A stretch of DNA of 43,436 nt from Lactobacillus equicursoris DSM 19284 = JCM 14600 = CIP 110162 (GTDB taxonomy: Bacteria; Bacillota; Bacilli; Lactobacillales; Lactobacillaceae): the NCBI RefSeq assembly GCF_001434815.1, contig NZ_AZDU01000012.1, positions 1-43,436 on the forward strand. Direction: 5' to 3'. A model generated the notes under the pieces. That model ran no database searches, had not been told where the DNA came from, and was given only the letters and a program-made list of their open reading frames with translations. Positions 1 to 7,243 of this stretch are shown piece after piece; the first letter of the stretch is position 1; every line of letters starts with the position of its first letter. The position numbers were made by a program, and so were the translations under genes.

Positions 1-285
1 ATATTTAGAAAAAGTGGTCCGGTTGAGTCAAGTTGGGGGCGAAAAATAGGAAAAAGGAGGTCGGTTGAGTCAACTTGGGGGCAAAAAATGGGAAAAATTA
101 GCTCGGTTGAGTCAACTTGGGGGCAAAAAATGGGGAAATTTAGTCTGGTTGAGTCAACTCGGGGGCAAATATTTAGAAAAAGTGGTCCGGTTGAGTCAAA
201 TCGGGGGCGAAAAAGCGGGAAAAAGGAGTCGGTTGAGTCAAGTCGGGGGCAAAAAAACGTGAAAATTTAACCCGATTGAGTAGGA
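1..285 (+). repeat. 42-bp tandem repeat array (extends off the left edge)
   Basis: The unit begins GGTTGAGTCAA and recurs at 21, 63, 105, 147, 189 and 231, exactly 42 bp apart, with a degenerate last start near 273. Unit tails differ, and the tail at 1-20 is identical to the tail at 169-188. Unit 21-62 also resembles unit 189-230, so there is a higher-order period of about 168 bp (four units). Because 42 is a multiple of three, reading frames stay open through the array and give 14-residue peptide repeats. I see no convincing ribosome binding site and treat those frames as by-products. The core TTGAGT is shared with the element at 335-590. Confidence 0.9.
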
Positions 286-334
286 TGCCCAAAACAATGC
301 CAACAAAAATGACTAGTAGCCCAAAATGATCTCA

Positions 335-590
335 GATTGCACAATAATTTACTCAACTGGGGCCTATTTGTTAAAAAAGCTTCACAGAAACATACTCAAG
401 TAAGAGAAGTGGCGGCCCAAAAATTACTTAACTGCCGGTGCATTTTGCCCAGTTGAGTAAGTTAATGAGCAGTATTTCCCGTACTTGAGTAAGATCGTGT
501 GCAGCATTTCCCGTACTTGAGTAAGATCGTGTGCAGCGTTTTGCCTAGTTGAGTAAGTTAATGAGCAGCATTTCCCGGATCGTGTGCAAC
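335..590. repeat. Composite palindromic repeat element, copy A
   Basis: Three units with the core ACTCAA or a variant (starts 351, 394, 426) are followed by four units in the opposite orientation, TTGAGTAAG core, whose 32-bp units start at 450, 482, 514 and 546. Spacings are 43, 32, 24, 32, 32, 32 bp. The element opens with GATTGCACA at 335 and closes with TGTGCAAC at 583-590, near-inverted ends. Copy B at 19664-19929 has almost the same architecture. The right end of this copy seems to have lost part of a unit. It lies downstream of prsA. No coding function is evident, and long RNA or DNA hairpins could form. Confidence 0.85.
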
Positions 591-624
591 ACCCATCCCA
601 GCCAAAACGCCCCAAAAACAAACA

Positions 625-661
625 AAAACAGCTTTCCGCCCAGATGGCGAAAAGCTGTTTT
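625..661 (-). terminator. Intrinsic terminator of prsA
   Basis: The inverted repeat AAAACAGCTTTCCGCC / GGCGAAAAGCTGTTTT has one mismatch in the 16-bp stem. Read on the minus strand it is followed by a T-rich tract. It sits just past the prsA stop codon. Confidence 0.85.
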
Positions 662-674
662 AATACCTAACCTA

Positions 675-1613
675 TTAGTTTGAGCTTGAAGTTGCAGTTG
701 AGCTTGCAGTTGAGCTTGATGGGTTCAGGTAGCTTGAAAGCAGGTTCTTGCTCTTCAAGTCCTTGTCCTTGATGTTCACGTCAGCCTTCTTCAAGACCTT
801 ACCGATGATCTTAGTCATCACAGTTGAGTTTGAAGCCCACTTAGTGTAAAGCTGGTTGTCGATGAACTTCTTGTTAGCCTTAGTGTTGTAGGCACCCTTC
901 TCAGTAGTCTTCAAGACCTTGATGACTTCGTAGCCAGATGAAGTCTTAACAGGAGTGGTGGTGTATTCACCTTCCTTAAGCTTCCAAACGGCGCTCTTGA
1001 AGGTGCTGCTCAAGCTGGTGTCAGTTGAGTCAAAAGCTGCAAGCTTACCAGCCTTCTTCTTAGTGGCCGTGTCAGTTGAGTACTTCTTAGCCAAAGTGGC
1101 GAAGCTAGTGCCGCTCTTCAGCTTGCTGATGACGGTTTGAGCAGTAGACTTCTTAGCTACAACGATGTGTTGTACAGTCGTCTTCGTGTGGTAGCTTGCC
1201 CACCAGTTCTTTTCTTGCTTGGCAGTTGGCTTCTTCAAGTCCTTCAAGGCAGCGATTGAGTAAAGGTTAGTTGCCAAGTTTTGCTTGAAGCTCTTAGTAG
1301 TCAAGCCGCTGTAGCTCAACACAGTTGAGAAGCTTGAACCGTATTGCTTCTTGTACTTGTTGTATTGGGCATCGATCTTCTTTGAAGATACCTTGTCGCC
1401 GTATTGTTGCTTCAAAGTGCGGTAGATGATCAAGCTGACCAAGGTTTGTTGACCAGATGAAGTGTCCTTCATGGCTTCGTAGTAGTCATCTTGGGTGATT
1501 TTGCCGCCCTTATAGTTAACAACAGTTGCTGAGCTGCTTGAGCAGGCTGCGGTTGACAGACCAATAGCAGCTGCACCAGCTAAAATAGCGATTTTCTTCA
1601 AACTTTTTTTCAT
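675..1613 (-). CDS. prsA: PrsA-type foldase lipoprotein (parvulin peptidyl-prolyl isomerase)
   Basis: This 312-residue exported protein is anchored outside the membrane by a lipid, where it would help secreted proteins fold. The N terminus is MKKSLKKIAIL plus a hydrophobic stretch ending STAAC, a lipobox-like site with the Cys about residue 24. The central part matches a parvulin rotamase domain (TTVQHIVV, then FATLAKKYSTD, then SSGYEVIKVL). The C terminus is a Ser/Thr-rich tail. I chose the ATG at 1613 because a GGAG lies about 9 nt upstream and the signal peptide starts there; an in-frame ATG 24 nt further upstream would add a non-signal-like extension. PrsA homologues include PrtM, needed to mature lactococcal PrtP. 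No prtM lies beside prtB here, so this protein is a plausible helper for PrtB (inference). Confidence 0.92.
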   Translation of the reverse strand: MKKSLKKIAILAGAAAIGLSTAACSSSSATVVNYKGGKITQDDYYEAMKDTSSGQQTLVSLIIYRTLKQQYGDKVSSKKIDAQYNKYKKQYGSSFSTVLSYSGLTTKSFKQNLATNLYSIAALKDLKKPTAKQEKNWWASYHTKTTVQHIVVAKKSTAQTVISKLKSGTSFATLAKKYSTDTATKKKAGKLAAFDSTDTSLSSTFKSAVWKLKEGEYTTTPVKTSSGYEVIKVLKTTEKGAYNTKANKKFIDNQLYTKWASNSTVMTKIIGKVLKKADVNIKDKDLKSKNLLSSYLNPSSSTASSTATSSSN

Positions 1614-1750
1614 AAAAAAATTCTCCACATCCTTCATACGTACTGGTATCTAATATAACATATTTTTGCGGAATTAGATTGCAATAGTTCGAAAGTTCAT
1701 GAAAAATATCTATTTTCTTAGGAAATTCTTTAGATCGTAAATGCGAAAAA

Positions 1751-2374
1751 TTACCGCTTCCAGTTCCATGGATCTTGGTGCCATGCCAAAAGTTCTTCGT
1801 ATTGTTCCTTAGTAACCGTCTTAGAAATTTCTTGTTCGATCAGTTCCCGGTAGTTCAAAAGCGGTGCAAACTTAGTATCAGCTTTCTTAAAGTTTGCGTC
1901 TGCATCTGGCAAAAGGTAGGTGAAGATGGAGCTGACGCCGTCAACGTGGGCGCCGGTGTCCTTAACCGCTTGAACCGCAGCCAAAACGCTGCCGCCAGTT
2001 GAAATCAAGTCATCGATCAAGACGATGTGGTCGTCCATGGAAAGGCGGCCTTCGATTTGCCGGCCTTGGCCGTGGTCCTTTGGCTTGGAGCGAACATAAA
2101 CCATTGGTAGGTTCATCACTTGGGCTACCCAAGCAGCGTGCGGGATACCAGCAGTTGCGACCCCGCCGATTACCGTTACTTCTGGGAATTCCTTTTTAAT
2201 CAAGGCAGCCAGATTTTCGGCAATGGCTTGGCGGAGTGCTGGGAAAGAAATGGTCTGACGGAGGTCAGTGTAGATTGGGGAGTGCATCCCGCTAGCGTAG
2301 ACAAAGTCCTTGTCAGGTGAAATAGTTACGATCTTCTTGTCAATCAGTTCGCGGATAATTTCGTTGTTGTTCAT
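1751..2374 (-). CDS. pyrE: Orotate phosphoribosyltransferase
   Basis: It joins orotate and PRPP to give OMP, the fifth step of UMP synthesis, in the cytosol. The 207-residue length is typical. The PRPP-binding signature HIVLIDDLISTGGS is at residues 116-129, and the dimer-loop residues KPKDHGQGR are near 97-105. The ATG overlaps the last base of the pyrF stop (TAATG), so the two genes are probably translationally coupled and share the attenuated transcript starting upstream of pyrF. No strong terminator is seen between pyrE and prsA, so some read-through into prsA is possible. Confidence 0.96.
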   Translation of the reverse strand: MNNNEIIRELIDKKIVTISPDKDFVYASGMHSPIYTDLRQTISFPALRQAIAENLAALIKKEFPEVTVIGGVATAGIPHAAWVAQVMNLPMVYVRSKPKDHGQGRQIEGRLSMDDHIVLIDDLISTGGSVLAAVQAVKDTGAHVDGVSSIFTYLLPDADANFKKADTKFAPLLNYRELIEQEISKTVTKEQYEELLAWHQDPWNWKR

Positions 2375-3084
2375 TATTTAGTCCAGTCCTTTAAAATTTC
2401 TTCGTATGCAACTTGTGGGTTTTCAGCTTGGGTGATTGGTCGGCCAACGACGATGGCGGTTGACCCGTTTTCCCGTGCTTGGCTTGGGGTTGCCACTCTG
2501 GCTTGGTCGTCTTTCTTGTAGGAAGCTGGCCGGATGCCAGGAGTGACGAACATGAAGTCGTCGCTGAATTCGTTCTTCATGGCCTTGACTTCAAGAGGTG
2601 AGCAGATGATACCGTCAGCACCCGCCGTTTGGGCCTGGTGGGCCAGGCTCTTGACTTCGTCGGCTAAGCTGAGTGAGCAGTGCTGCTCATCTCTTAAAAC
2701 ATCTTCTGAGATGGAAGTCAGTTCCGTTACTGCCAGCAGCTTTGGCACTTCCTTGCCTTCTGGCGTGCCTTCGATGAGGCCTTCTTTAGCCGCCTTGATC
2801 ATTTCCTTACCGCCTAAGGCATGAACAGTCGTGCAGTAAACGCCCAGGGCTGCCAGCTGTCTGGCCGTCCGCTTGACGGTGTTGGGAATGTCATGCAATT
2901 TTAAGTCTAAAAAGATTTGGTAGCCCTTAGCAGACAGGTCGCGGACAATCTCTGGTCCGTATTGGTAGAACATTTCCATCCCCAGCTTGACGTGCAGCTT
3001 GCTTTGTGGCTGCAGCTGGTTGAGAAAAAGCCACATCTTTTCTTGATCATCAAAATCTAAGGCAATAAATAATGGTTTGCTCAT
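2374..3084 (-). CDS. pyrF: Orotidine 5'-phosphate decarboxylase
   Basis: It decarboxylates OMP to UMP, the last step of the de novo pathway. The protein has 236 residues. The catalytic DxKxxD motif is visible as LDLKLHDIPNT (D60, K62, D65), and the phosphate-binding GIRP and VVGRPI motifs lie towards the C terminus. AAGGAG lies 6 nt before the ATG. It is the first gene of a pyrF-pyrE unit, preceded by a PyrR-type attenuator at 3109-3203 and a divergent promoter region shared with pyrD. Confidence 0.96.
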   Translation of the reverse strand: MSKPLFIALDFDDQEKMWLFLNQLQPQSKLHVKLGMEMFYQYGPEIVRDLSAKGYQIFLDLKLHDIPNTVKRTARQLAALGVYCTTVHALGGKEMIKAAKEGLIEGTPEGKEVPKLLAVTELTSISEDVLRDEQHCSLSLADEVKSLAHQAQTAGADGIICSPLEVKAMKNEFSDDFMFVTPGIRPASYKKDDQARVATPSQARENGSTAIVVGRPITQAENPQVAYEEILKDWTK

Positions 3085-3108
3085 GTCGGCTCCTTATTTT
3101 GTGTAAGC

Positions 3109-3203
3109 AAAAACCCGCCAAAGTCTAGAAAGAGACCAGGCGGGCAGAAAATGTGCTTAGTTATAACATTTGCGTTGCGTTTGCTTGTGGTCTCTCTGTA
3201 CCA
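3109..3203 (-). promoter_or_regulatory. PyrR-type transcription attenuator of pyrF-pyrE
   Basis: On the minus strand a short hairpin TGGT-ACAGAGAG-ACCA (3188-3203) carries the CAGAGAG loop typical of PyrR-binding RNA. Downstream is a terminator hairpin, CCCGCC...GGCGGG followed by five T's (3109-3144). The hairpin's AGAGACCA can pair with TGGTCTCT inside the left arm of the terminator, which would form the competing antiterminator. In the known mechanism PyrR with UMP stabilises the first hairpin and frees the terminator. The pyrR gene is not in this window. Confidence 0.8.
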
Positions 3204-3223
3204 TTTAAAGCTCAATCAACAAA

Positions 3224-3252
3224 AGATTATCACGATGCCCGCTAAAAATCAA
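3224..3252 (-). promoter_or_regulatory. Promoter of pyrF-pyrE
   Basis: On the minus strand TTGATT (3247-3252) and TAATCT (3224-3229) are separated by 17 bp, immediately upstream of the attenuator. The -35 boxes of this and the pyrD promoter lie only 2 bp apart, back to back. Confidence 0.55.
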
Positions 3253-3254
3253 GC

Positions 3255-3283
3255 TTGCCTTTTATTATTTTTTGTTGCATAAT
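3255..3283 (+). promoter_or_regulatory. Promoter of pyrD
   Basis: TTGCCT (3255-3260), a 17-bp spacer, then CATAAT (3278-3283). The spacing and position upstream of the pyrD ribosome binding site support a sigma-A-type promoter. There is no attenuator in this direction. Confidence 0.55.
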
Positions 3284-3329
3284 TTTGTCGAATTGAAATG
3301 TTAAAAAGTTAACAAGTAACGGAGGCAAA

Positions 3330-4259
3330 ATGACTAACGATGTAAAGATGGCCGTTTCCTTGCCCGGCCTCAAGCTGAAGAATCCAGTAATGCCAGCAAG
3401 TGGCACCTTTGCCTTTGGCGATCTGCCAGAAAATTTTGATTGGGACCAAATGGGGGCGATCGTGATCAAGACCGCTACGCGGCACGCTAGAACCGGGAAC
3501 CCGAAGCCGCAAATCGCCCTCTTAGAAGACGGTGTCATGAACGCGGTTGGCTTGACCAATCCAGGTTGCGAAGTGGTGGCCAGTGAAAAAATTCCTGCTT
3601 TAAGAAAAAAGCACCCAGACTTGCCAATCATGGCCAGCGTGGGCGGGGAGAGCGTCCAAGACTATCTGGAAGTAGCGGAAATTTTGGCTAGCGCTAAGCC
3701 CGATGCCTTAGAGCTGAACCTGTCTTGCCCAAACGTGTCTGAAGGCGGGATGACTTTTGGCATCGTGCCTGAAATGGTGGAAGAGATCACCAAGAAGGTC
3801 AAAGAGCGCGTTGACATCCCGGTTTACGTCAAGCTGACGCCCAATGTGACCGATATTACCGAGATCGCTAAAGCTGCTGAACGAGGCGGCGCTGACGGTT
3901 TAACCTTGATCAACACCCTTTTGGGCCTGCACCTGGACCTGAAGACCCGCCGTCCAGTTTTAGGCAATGACTTTGGCGGGCTGTCTGGCCAAGCCGTCAA
4001 GCCGGTTGCCGTCCGCATGGTGGCTCAGGTGAAAAAGGCGGTTAACTTGCCAATCATTGGGGTTGGCGGAATCAACTCGGCAGAAGATGCCGCAGAATTC
4101 ATTTTAGCCGGGGCCAGCGCCGTTCAAATCGGCTCCATGGCCTTCCACGACAAGTTAGCCATCAAGCACGTGGTAGACGCCCTGCCGGGCGTTTTGGCAG
4201 GCATGGGTGTCAGTGACGTCAATGACCTGGTTGGCCAGTGGCAGTCTAACAAGGCTTAA
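3330..4259 (+). CDS. pyrD: Dihydroorotate dehydrogenase, class 1 (1B-like)
   Basis: It oxidises dihydroorotate to orotate with FMN. The protein has 309 residues. The motif ELNLSCPNV places the catalytic base Cys at residue 133. GLTNPG (75-79) and the FMN-phosphate segments GVGGI and IQIGS near the C terminus are also present. The length and the GLxNPG motif look more like class 1B than 1A. Class 1B enzymes usually pair with the flavoprotein PyrK, but no pyrK is in the window, so the class is uncertain. GGAGG sits 8 nt before the ATG. It is transcribed divergently from pyrF, outside the PyrR attenuator seen for that operon. Confidence 0.93.
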   Translation: MTNDVKMAVSLPGLKLKNPVMPASGTFAFGDLPENFDWDQMGAIVIKTATRHARTGNPKPQIALLEDGVMNAVGLTNPGCEVVASEKIPALRKKHPDLPIMASVGGESVQDYLEVAEILASAKPDALELNLSCPNVSEGGMTFGIVPEMVEEITKKVKERVDIPVYVKLTPNVTDITEIAKAAERGGADGLTLINTLLGLHLDLKTRRPVLGNDFGGLSGQAVKPVAVRMVAQVKKAVNLPIIGVGGINSAEDAAEFILAGASAVQIGSMAFHDKLAIKHVVDALPGVLAGMGVSDVNDLVGQWQSNKA

Positions 4260-4271
4260 TCGCAAACAGAA

Positions 4272-4300
4272 AAAAGGAGTTACCCCACGTAACTCCTTTT
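4272..4300. terminator. Bidirectional terminator between pyrD and ytxH
   Basis: AAAAGGAGTTAC / GTAACTCCTTTT forms a perfect 12-bp stem around a 5-base loop, with T's on one side and A's on the other. It can end both the pyrD transcript (+) and the hit-ytxH transcript (-). Confidence 0.85.
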
Positions 4301-4307
4301 CTTTTGC

Positions 4308-4655
4308 TTAGTTTTCAGTTTGGTTGAGGTCGCCATTTAGGTCCTTGGTTAGTTGGTCAATCTTGGCTTGGAGGGCGTTGATTTCCCGGTCAGCCTCTTC
4401 TTTGAAGTGGTCGACATTGGTGTTGAGGTCTGCTAATAATTGGCTGGCTTCTGGCACGGAGCTGGCCAAGCGCTCGCCGGCTTCATGAGCCCGGCTTAGG
4501 CTGTCTTCCAGGTCCTGCTGGGCTTCTTTAAAGCCATCTGCGTCTTCTTTCAGGTATTCCCGGGTCGTCTTGCCTTTTTCATCTGGCAAAAAGGCAAAAA
4601 CCGCACCGGCAATAGCCCCGGTCAAAAAGCCCAGGCTAAAATGCTTCAAACTCAT
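4308..4655 (-). CDS. YtxH-family small membrane-anchored protein
   Basis: This 115-residue protein has a short N-terminal hydrophobic segment (LGFLTGAIAGAVFAFL, about residues 8-23) with the small-residue spacing typical of YtxH proteins. A long charged, coiled-coil-prone helix follows (DADGFKEAQQDLEDSLSRAHEAG onward). The molecular function is unknown. It starts 11 nt after the hit stop and is probably co-transcribed with it. Its neighbours hit, ecsAB and prsA match the Bacillus hit/yhaH/prsA arrangement, which supports the assignment. Confidence 0.8.
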   Translation of the reverse strand: MSLKHFSLGFLTGAIAGAVFAFLPDEKGKTTREYLKEDADGFKEAQQDLEDSLSRAHEAGERLASSVPEASQLLADLNTNVDHFKEEADREINALQAKIDQLTKDLNGDLNQTEN

Positions 4656-4666
4656 CTGGCTCCTCC

Positions 4667-5104
4667 TTAAAATTGTTCCTTAATCTTGTCACAAACGGCT
4701 TGGTACTTGACTTCGTCGTATTGGTCAGCGTTGTTTCTGGTGAAGAACTTGATGCCGTCGCCTTCCCAGCGCGGGATGAAGTGGATGTGAGAGTGCATCA
4801 CCACTTGGCCAGCAACTTCGCCGTTGTTAGAAGTGATGTTCATACCGGTAATCTTGTCGTTAGACTTTTTAATGGCACGGGCAATTTCTGGGATATACTT
4901 CAAAAAGCGTTCAGCATCGGCTTTTTCGTAGTCAAAGAAGTTGACCAGGTGCTTTTTAGGCACCATTAAGACGTGGCCTTCGTTGACTTGGGAAATGTCC
5001 AAAAAGGCCTTAACGTCATCATTTTCAAAAACGGTGTAACTAGGAATTTCGCCTCTAATGATCTTGCAGAAAAGGCAGTCGTCTATTAAGTTTGATTCAG
5101 TCAT
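4667..5104 (-). CDS. hit: HIT-family nucleotide hydrolase/transferase
   Basis: The protein has 145 residues. The histidine triad is H104-S-H106-I-H108 in VVMHSHIHFIPR, the nucleotide-phosphate-binding catalytic motif. CLFC near residues 10-13 matches the metal-binding start of Hint-like proteins. Its cellular substrate is unknown; family members hydrolyse adenosine phosphoramidates or dinucleotides. I start it at the ATG at 5104, with AGAGG upstream; an in-frame ATG at 5125 would add seven residues but has no clear ribosome site. It is divergent from ecsA, as in related Firmicutes. Confidence 0.93.
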   Translation of the reverse strand: MTESNLIDDCLFCKIIRGEIPSYTVFENDDVKAFLDISQVNEGHVLMVPKKHLVNFFDYEKADAERFLKYIPEIARAIKKSNDKITGMNITSNNGEVAGQVVMHSHIHFIPRWEGDGIKFFTRNNADQYDEVKYQAVCDKIKEQF

Positions 5105-5214
5105 TTTTCGTACCTCTTTTTTCATATTTATCGGGTTATCTATCTTTATCTTTTAGATTATCCTTGTCTTCATGCTATCATATTAAAGAGACAAAAACAT
5201 GAAAGACGAGAAAA

Positions 5215-5961
5215 ATGACACTAGAAATTACAAACTTAACGGGGGGCTATTCTGGCATCCCGGTCATCAAGAACGTTAATTTAACGGTGGAAAAAGGACA
5301 GGCCCTGGGCCTGATCGGCTTAAATGGGGCAGGTAAGTCCACCACCATCAAGCACCTATTGGGGCTTTTGCGCCCGCAAAAGGGCACGATCACTTTGGAC
5401 GGGGTGGACCTCGCCAAGCAGCCGGCCCAATTTAAGAAAAAAGTGGCATACATTCCGGAAACGCCGGTGATTTACCCGGAATTAACCTTGAAAGAACACA
5501 TAGAGCTGACCATGCTGGCCTATGATCTGGGCGAAGATTCTTGGGACAAGGCGAATGAGCTTTTAACCATGTTCCGCCTGCAAGAAAAGCTGGACTGGCT
5601 GCCGGTCCACTTTTCAAAAGGGATGCAGCAAAAGGTGATGATCGTCTGCGCCTTTTTGACCAAGGCTGAACTCTTAGTGATCGATGAGCCTTTTACCGGG
5701 CTTGATCCGCTGGCGGTAGCCAACTTTATCGATTTGATCAAGCAGGCTTGCGCTGAAGGCAGAGAGGTCTTGATGACCACCCACGTTTTGGCCGATGCCC
5801 AGCAGGCCATCAAGACCTACGCCATCTTGAACCAGGGCACGATCGAATTCGTTGGCAGCCTACCGGAGATCCGGGCGCACTACGGCTTAAAGGAGACCGA
5901 TTCCTTTGACAAGCTCTACCAGGTCTTATACCAAGAAGAGAGCAGGGATCAGCATGCGTGA
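5215..5961 (+). CDS. ecsA: ABC transporter ATP-binding protein EcsA
   Basis: This 248-residue nucleotide-binding subunit has Walker A GLNGAGKST (35-43), an atypical signature FSKGMQQK (133-140), Walker B LLVIDEP (153-159) and an H-loop TTHV. With the membrane protein EcsB it forms the Ecs transporter, linked in Bacillus to secretion, protein processing and competence; its substrate is not settled. It overlaps ecsB by 8 nt. The neighbouring hit and ytxH genes and the nearby prsA support the name. Confidence 0.93.
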   Translation: MTLEITNLTGGYSGIPVIKNVNLTVEKGQALGLIGLNGAGKSTTIKHLLGLLRPQKGTITLDGVDLAKQPAQFKKKVAYIPETPVIYPELTLKEHIELTMLAYDLGEDSWDKANELLTMFRLQEKLDWLPVHFSKGMQQKVMIVCAFLTKAELLVIDEPFTGLDPLAVANFIDLIKQACAEGREVLMTTHVLADAQQAIKTYAILNQGTIEFVGSLPEIRAHYGLKETDSFDKLYQVLYQEESRDQHA

Positions 5962-7195
5962 GTTAGCGAAAAAAAGGCTGAGCGCCAACTTCAAGCAGTC
6001 GACCAAGTACCTGGCCCTGGTCTTTAACGACTTCTTCGTCTTGGCCTTGATTTTCATCTTTGGGGCAGTCATGTTCTGGTATGCCAAGATCATGAAGGTC
6101 TTGCCGGCGGGTAAGTGGTACTATCCCTTGATCTTGGCCGGCATCCTCTGGATTGCCAGCCTGCCGGGAAAGCTGGTTACGCTGTTTCAAGAAGCGGACC
6201 GGCAGTTTCTTTTTACCCAAGACGACGCGGTTAAAGACTATTTGGACGAGATGCGGGGCTACAGCCGCCTGCTTCCCGCCATCTTGATCGGGATCACGGC
6301 AGCCATCCTCTATCCTTTTGCCAGCTTGAAGGTTGGCTTAAACGGTAGCAACTATCTTTTTTTGGTCTTGGCCCTTTATTGGGGTAAAATGGCTGAGCAG
6401 CAAGTGGTCAGTCAAGAATTTACCTTTGACCACCGGGTAAAAAGGGCGTCCTGGCTGGCTCGGGGCTTGACCCTGGCCATGCTTTTAGCCGCCCTTTACC
6501 TCATCCCGCAAATCGCCGGAATCGTCATCTTGATCCCGGTTGCAGCTTCCTTTTTCCTGAAAAAAAGAGGGGAAAAGCGGCAGGGACAGGTCTTTGATTG
6601 GCAATACGCCATCGACTATGAAACTGAGCGCAAAGACCTAGTCTACACAGCCTTCTCGCTGTTTACTGACGTGCGGGAGAAGCGGGTCAACATCAGACGG
6701 CGGAAGTACCTGGACTTCCTTTTGCCAAGCTTAAAAAAGGAAACTGCCAACAGCTTCTTGTTCCGCCGGTCGCTGCTGCGGAACCCCGAATACTTGAACC
6801 TGCTGGCCCGGATGACGGCCTTCATTGTCTTGATTAGCCTGATGATTGCCGACTGGACCTGGACGGTGCCGATTGCCTTCTTGATCCTCTACCTGACGGT
6901 CTGGCAGCTCTTACCACTGGCGGAAAACTATGACCGGAACATCATGTACCGGGTCTACCCGATTGACCAGGCAAAGAAGGGGCAAGACCTTAGCCGGGTC
7001 CTTTCTTGGGCGCTCTTTTTGCAGGCGATCGTGGTTGCCGCCGTGTGGCTGATCGCTTTACCTAAAGAAAAAATCCTCTCAGTTGGCCTGCTGCTCCTTT
7101 GGACCTTGCTTTTAGCCAAGGTCTACCTGCCTTACAAGACTAAGGAGGTAGAGAAGCGAGCGAGATACGGGAAGAAGAGCGGCAGAAGAAAATAA
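5954..7195 (+). CDS. ecsB: ABC transporter permease EcsB
   Basis: This 413-residue polytopic membrane protein has clusters of hydrophobic helices at the N terminus (LALVFNDFFVLALIFIFGAV), in the middle, and in the last third (IVLISLMIADWTWTVPIAFL, then a pair near the C terminus). Basic loops lie between them, as in EcsB. The ATG at 5954 overlaps the ecsA stop by 8 nt, indicating coupling. An upstream in-frame start inside ecsA would add a non-hydrophobic extension and is less likely. It is the membrane partner of EcsA. Confidence 0.9.
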   Translation: MRELAKKRLSANFKQSTKYLALVFNDFFVLALIFIFGAVMFWYAKIMKVLPAGKWYYPLILAGILWIASLPGKLVTLFQEADRQFLFTQDDAVKDYLDEMRGYSRLLPAILIGITAAILYPFASLKVGLNGSNYLFLVLALYWGKMAEQQVVSQEFTFDHRVKRASWLARGLTLAMLLAALYLIPQIAGIVILIPVAASFFLKKRGEKRQGQVFDWQYAIDYETERKDLVYTAFSLFTDVREKRVNIRRRKYLDFLLPSLKKETANSFLFRRSLLRNPEYLNLLARMTAFIVLISLMIADWTWTVPIAFLILYLTVWQLLPLAENYDRNIMYRVYPIDQAKKGQDLSRVLSWALFLQAIVVAAVWLIALPKEKILSVGLLLLWTLLLAKVYLPYKTKEVEKRARYGKKSGRRK

Positions 7196-7243
7196 CTTTT
7201 TAGCAAAATAGAAGATAAGACAAAATAGAAAGAGAAGAAATTT

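Noticed and set aside
65-270. Open frames through the 42-bp array encoding 14-residue repeats
   Set aside because: They exist only because the unit length is divisible by three; no ribosome site, no boundary signals, and several frames are open at once.
450-577. CRISPR-like regular spacing of 32 bp
   Set aside because: The whole unit is conserved and there are no unique spacers between repeats; neighbouring units lie end to end, and no cas gene is present.
424-621. 65-codon minus-strand ORF in the palindromic element
   Set aside because: It follows the repeat structure and has no initiation signal.
1021-1080. TTGAGT motifs inside prsA
   Set aside because: They fall in Ser/Thr/Asp codons of the coding sequence and lack the surrounding repeat unit.
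5247-5813. Antisense ORFs over ecsA
   Set aside because: Shadow frames of a conserved ATPase gene without their own signals.
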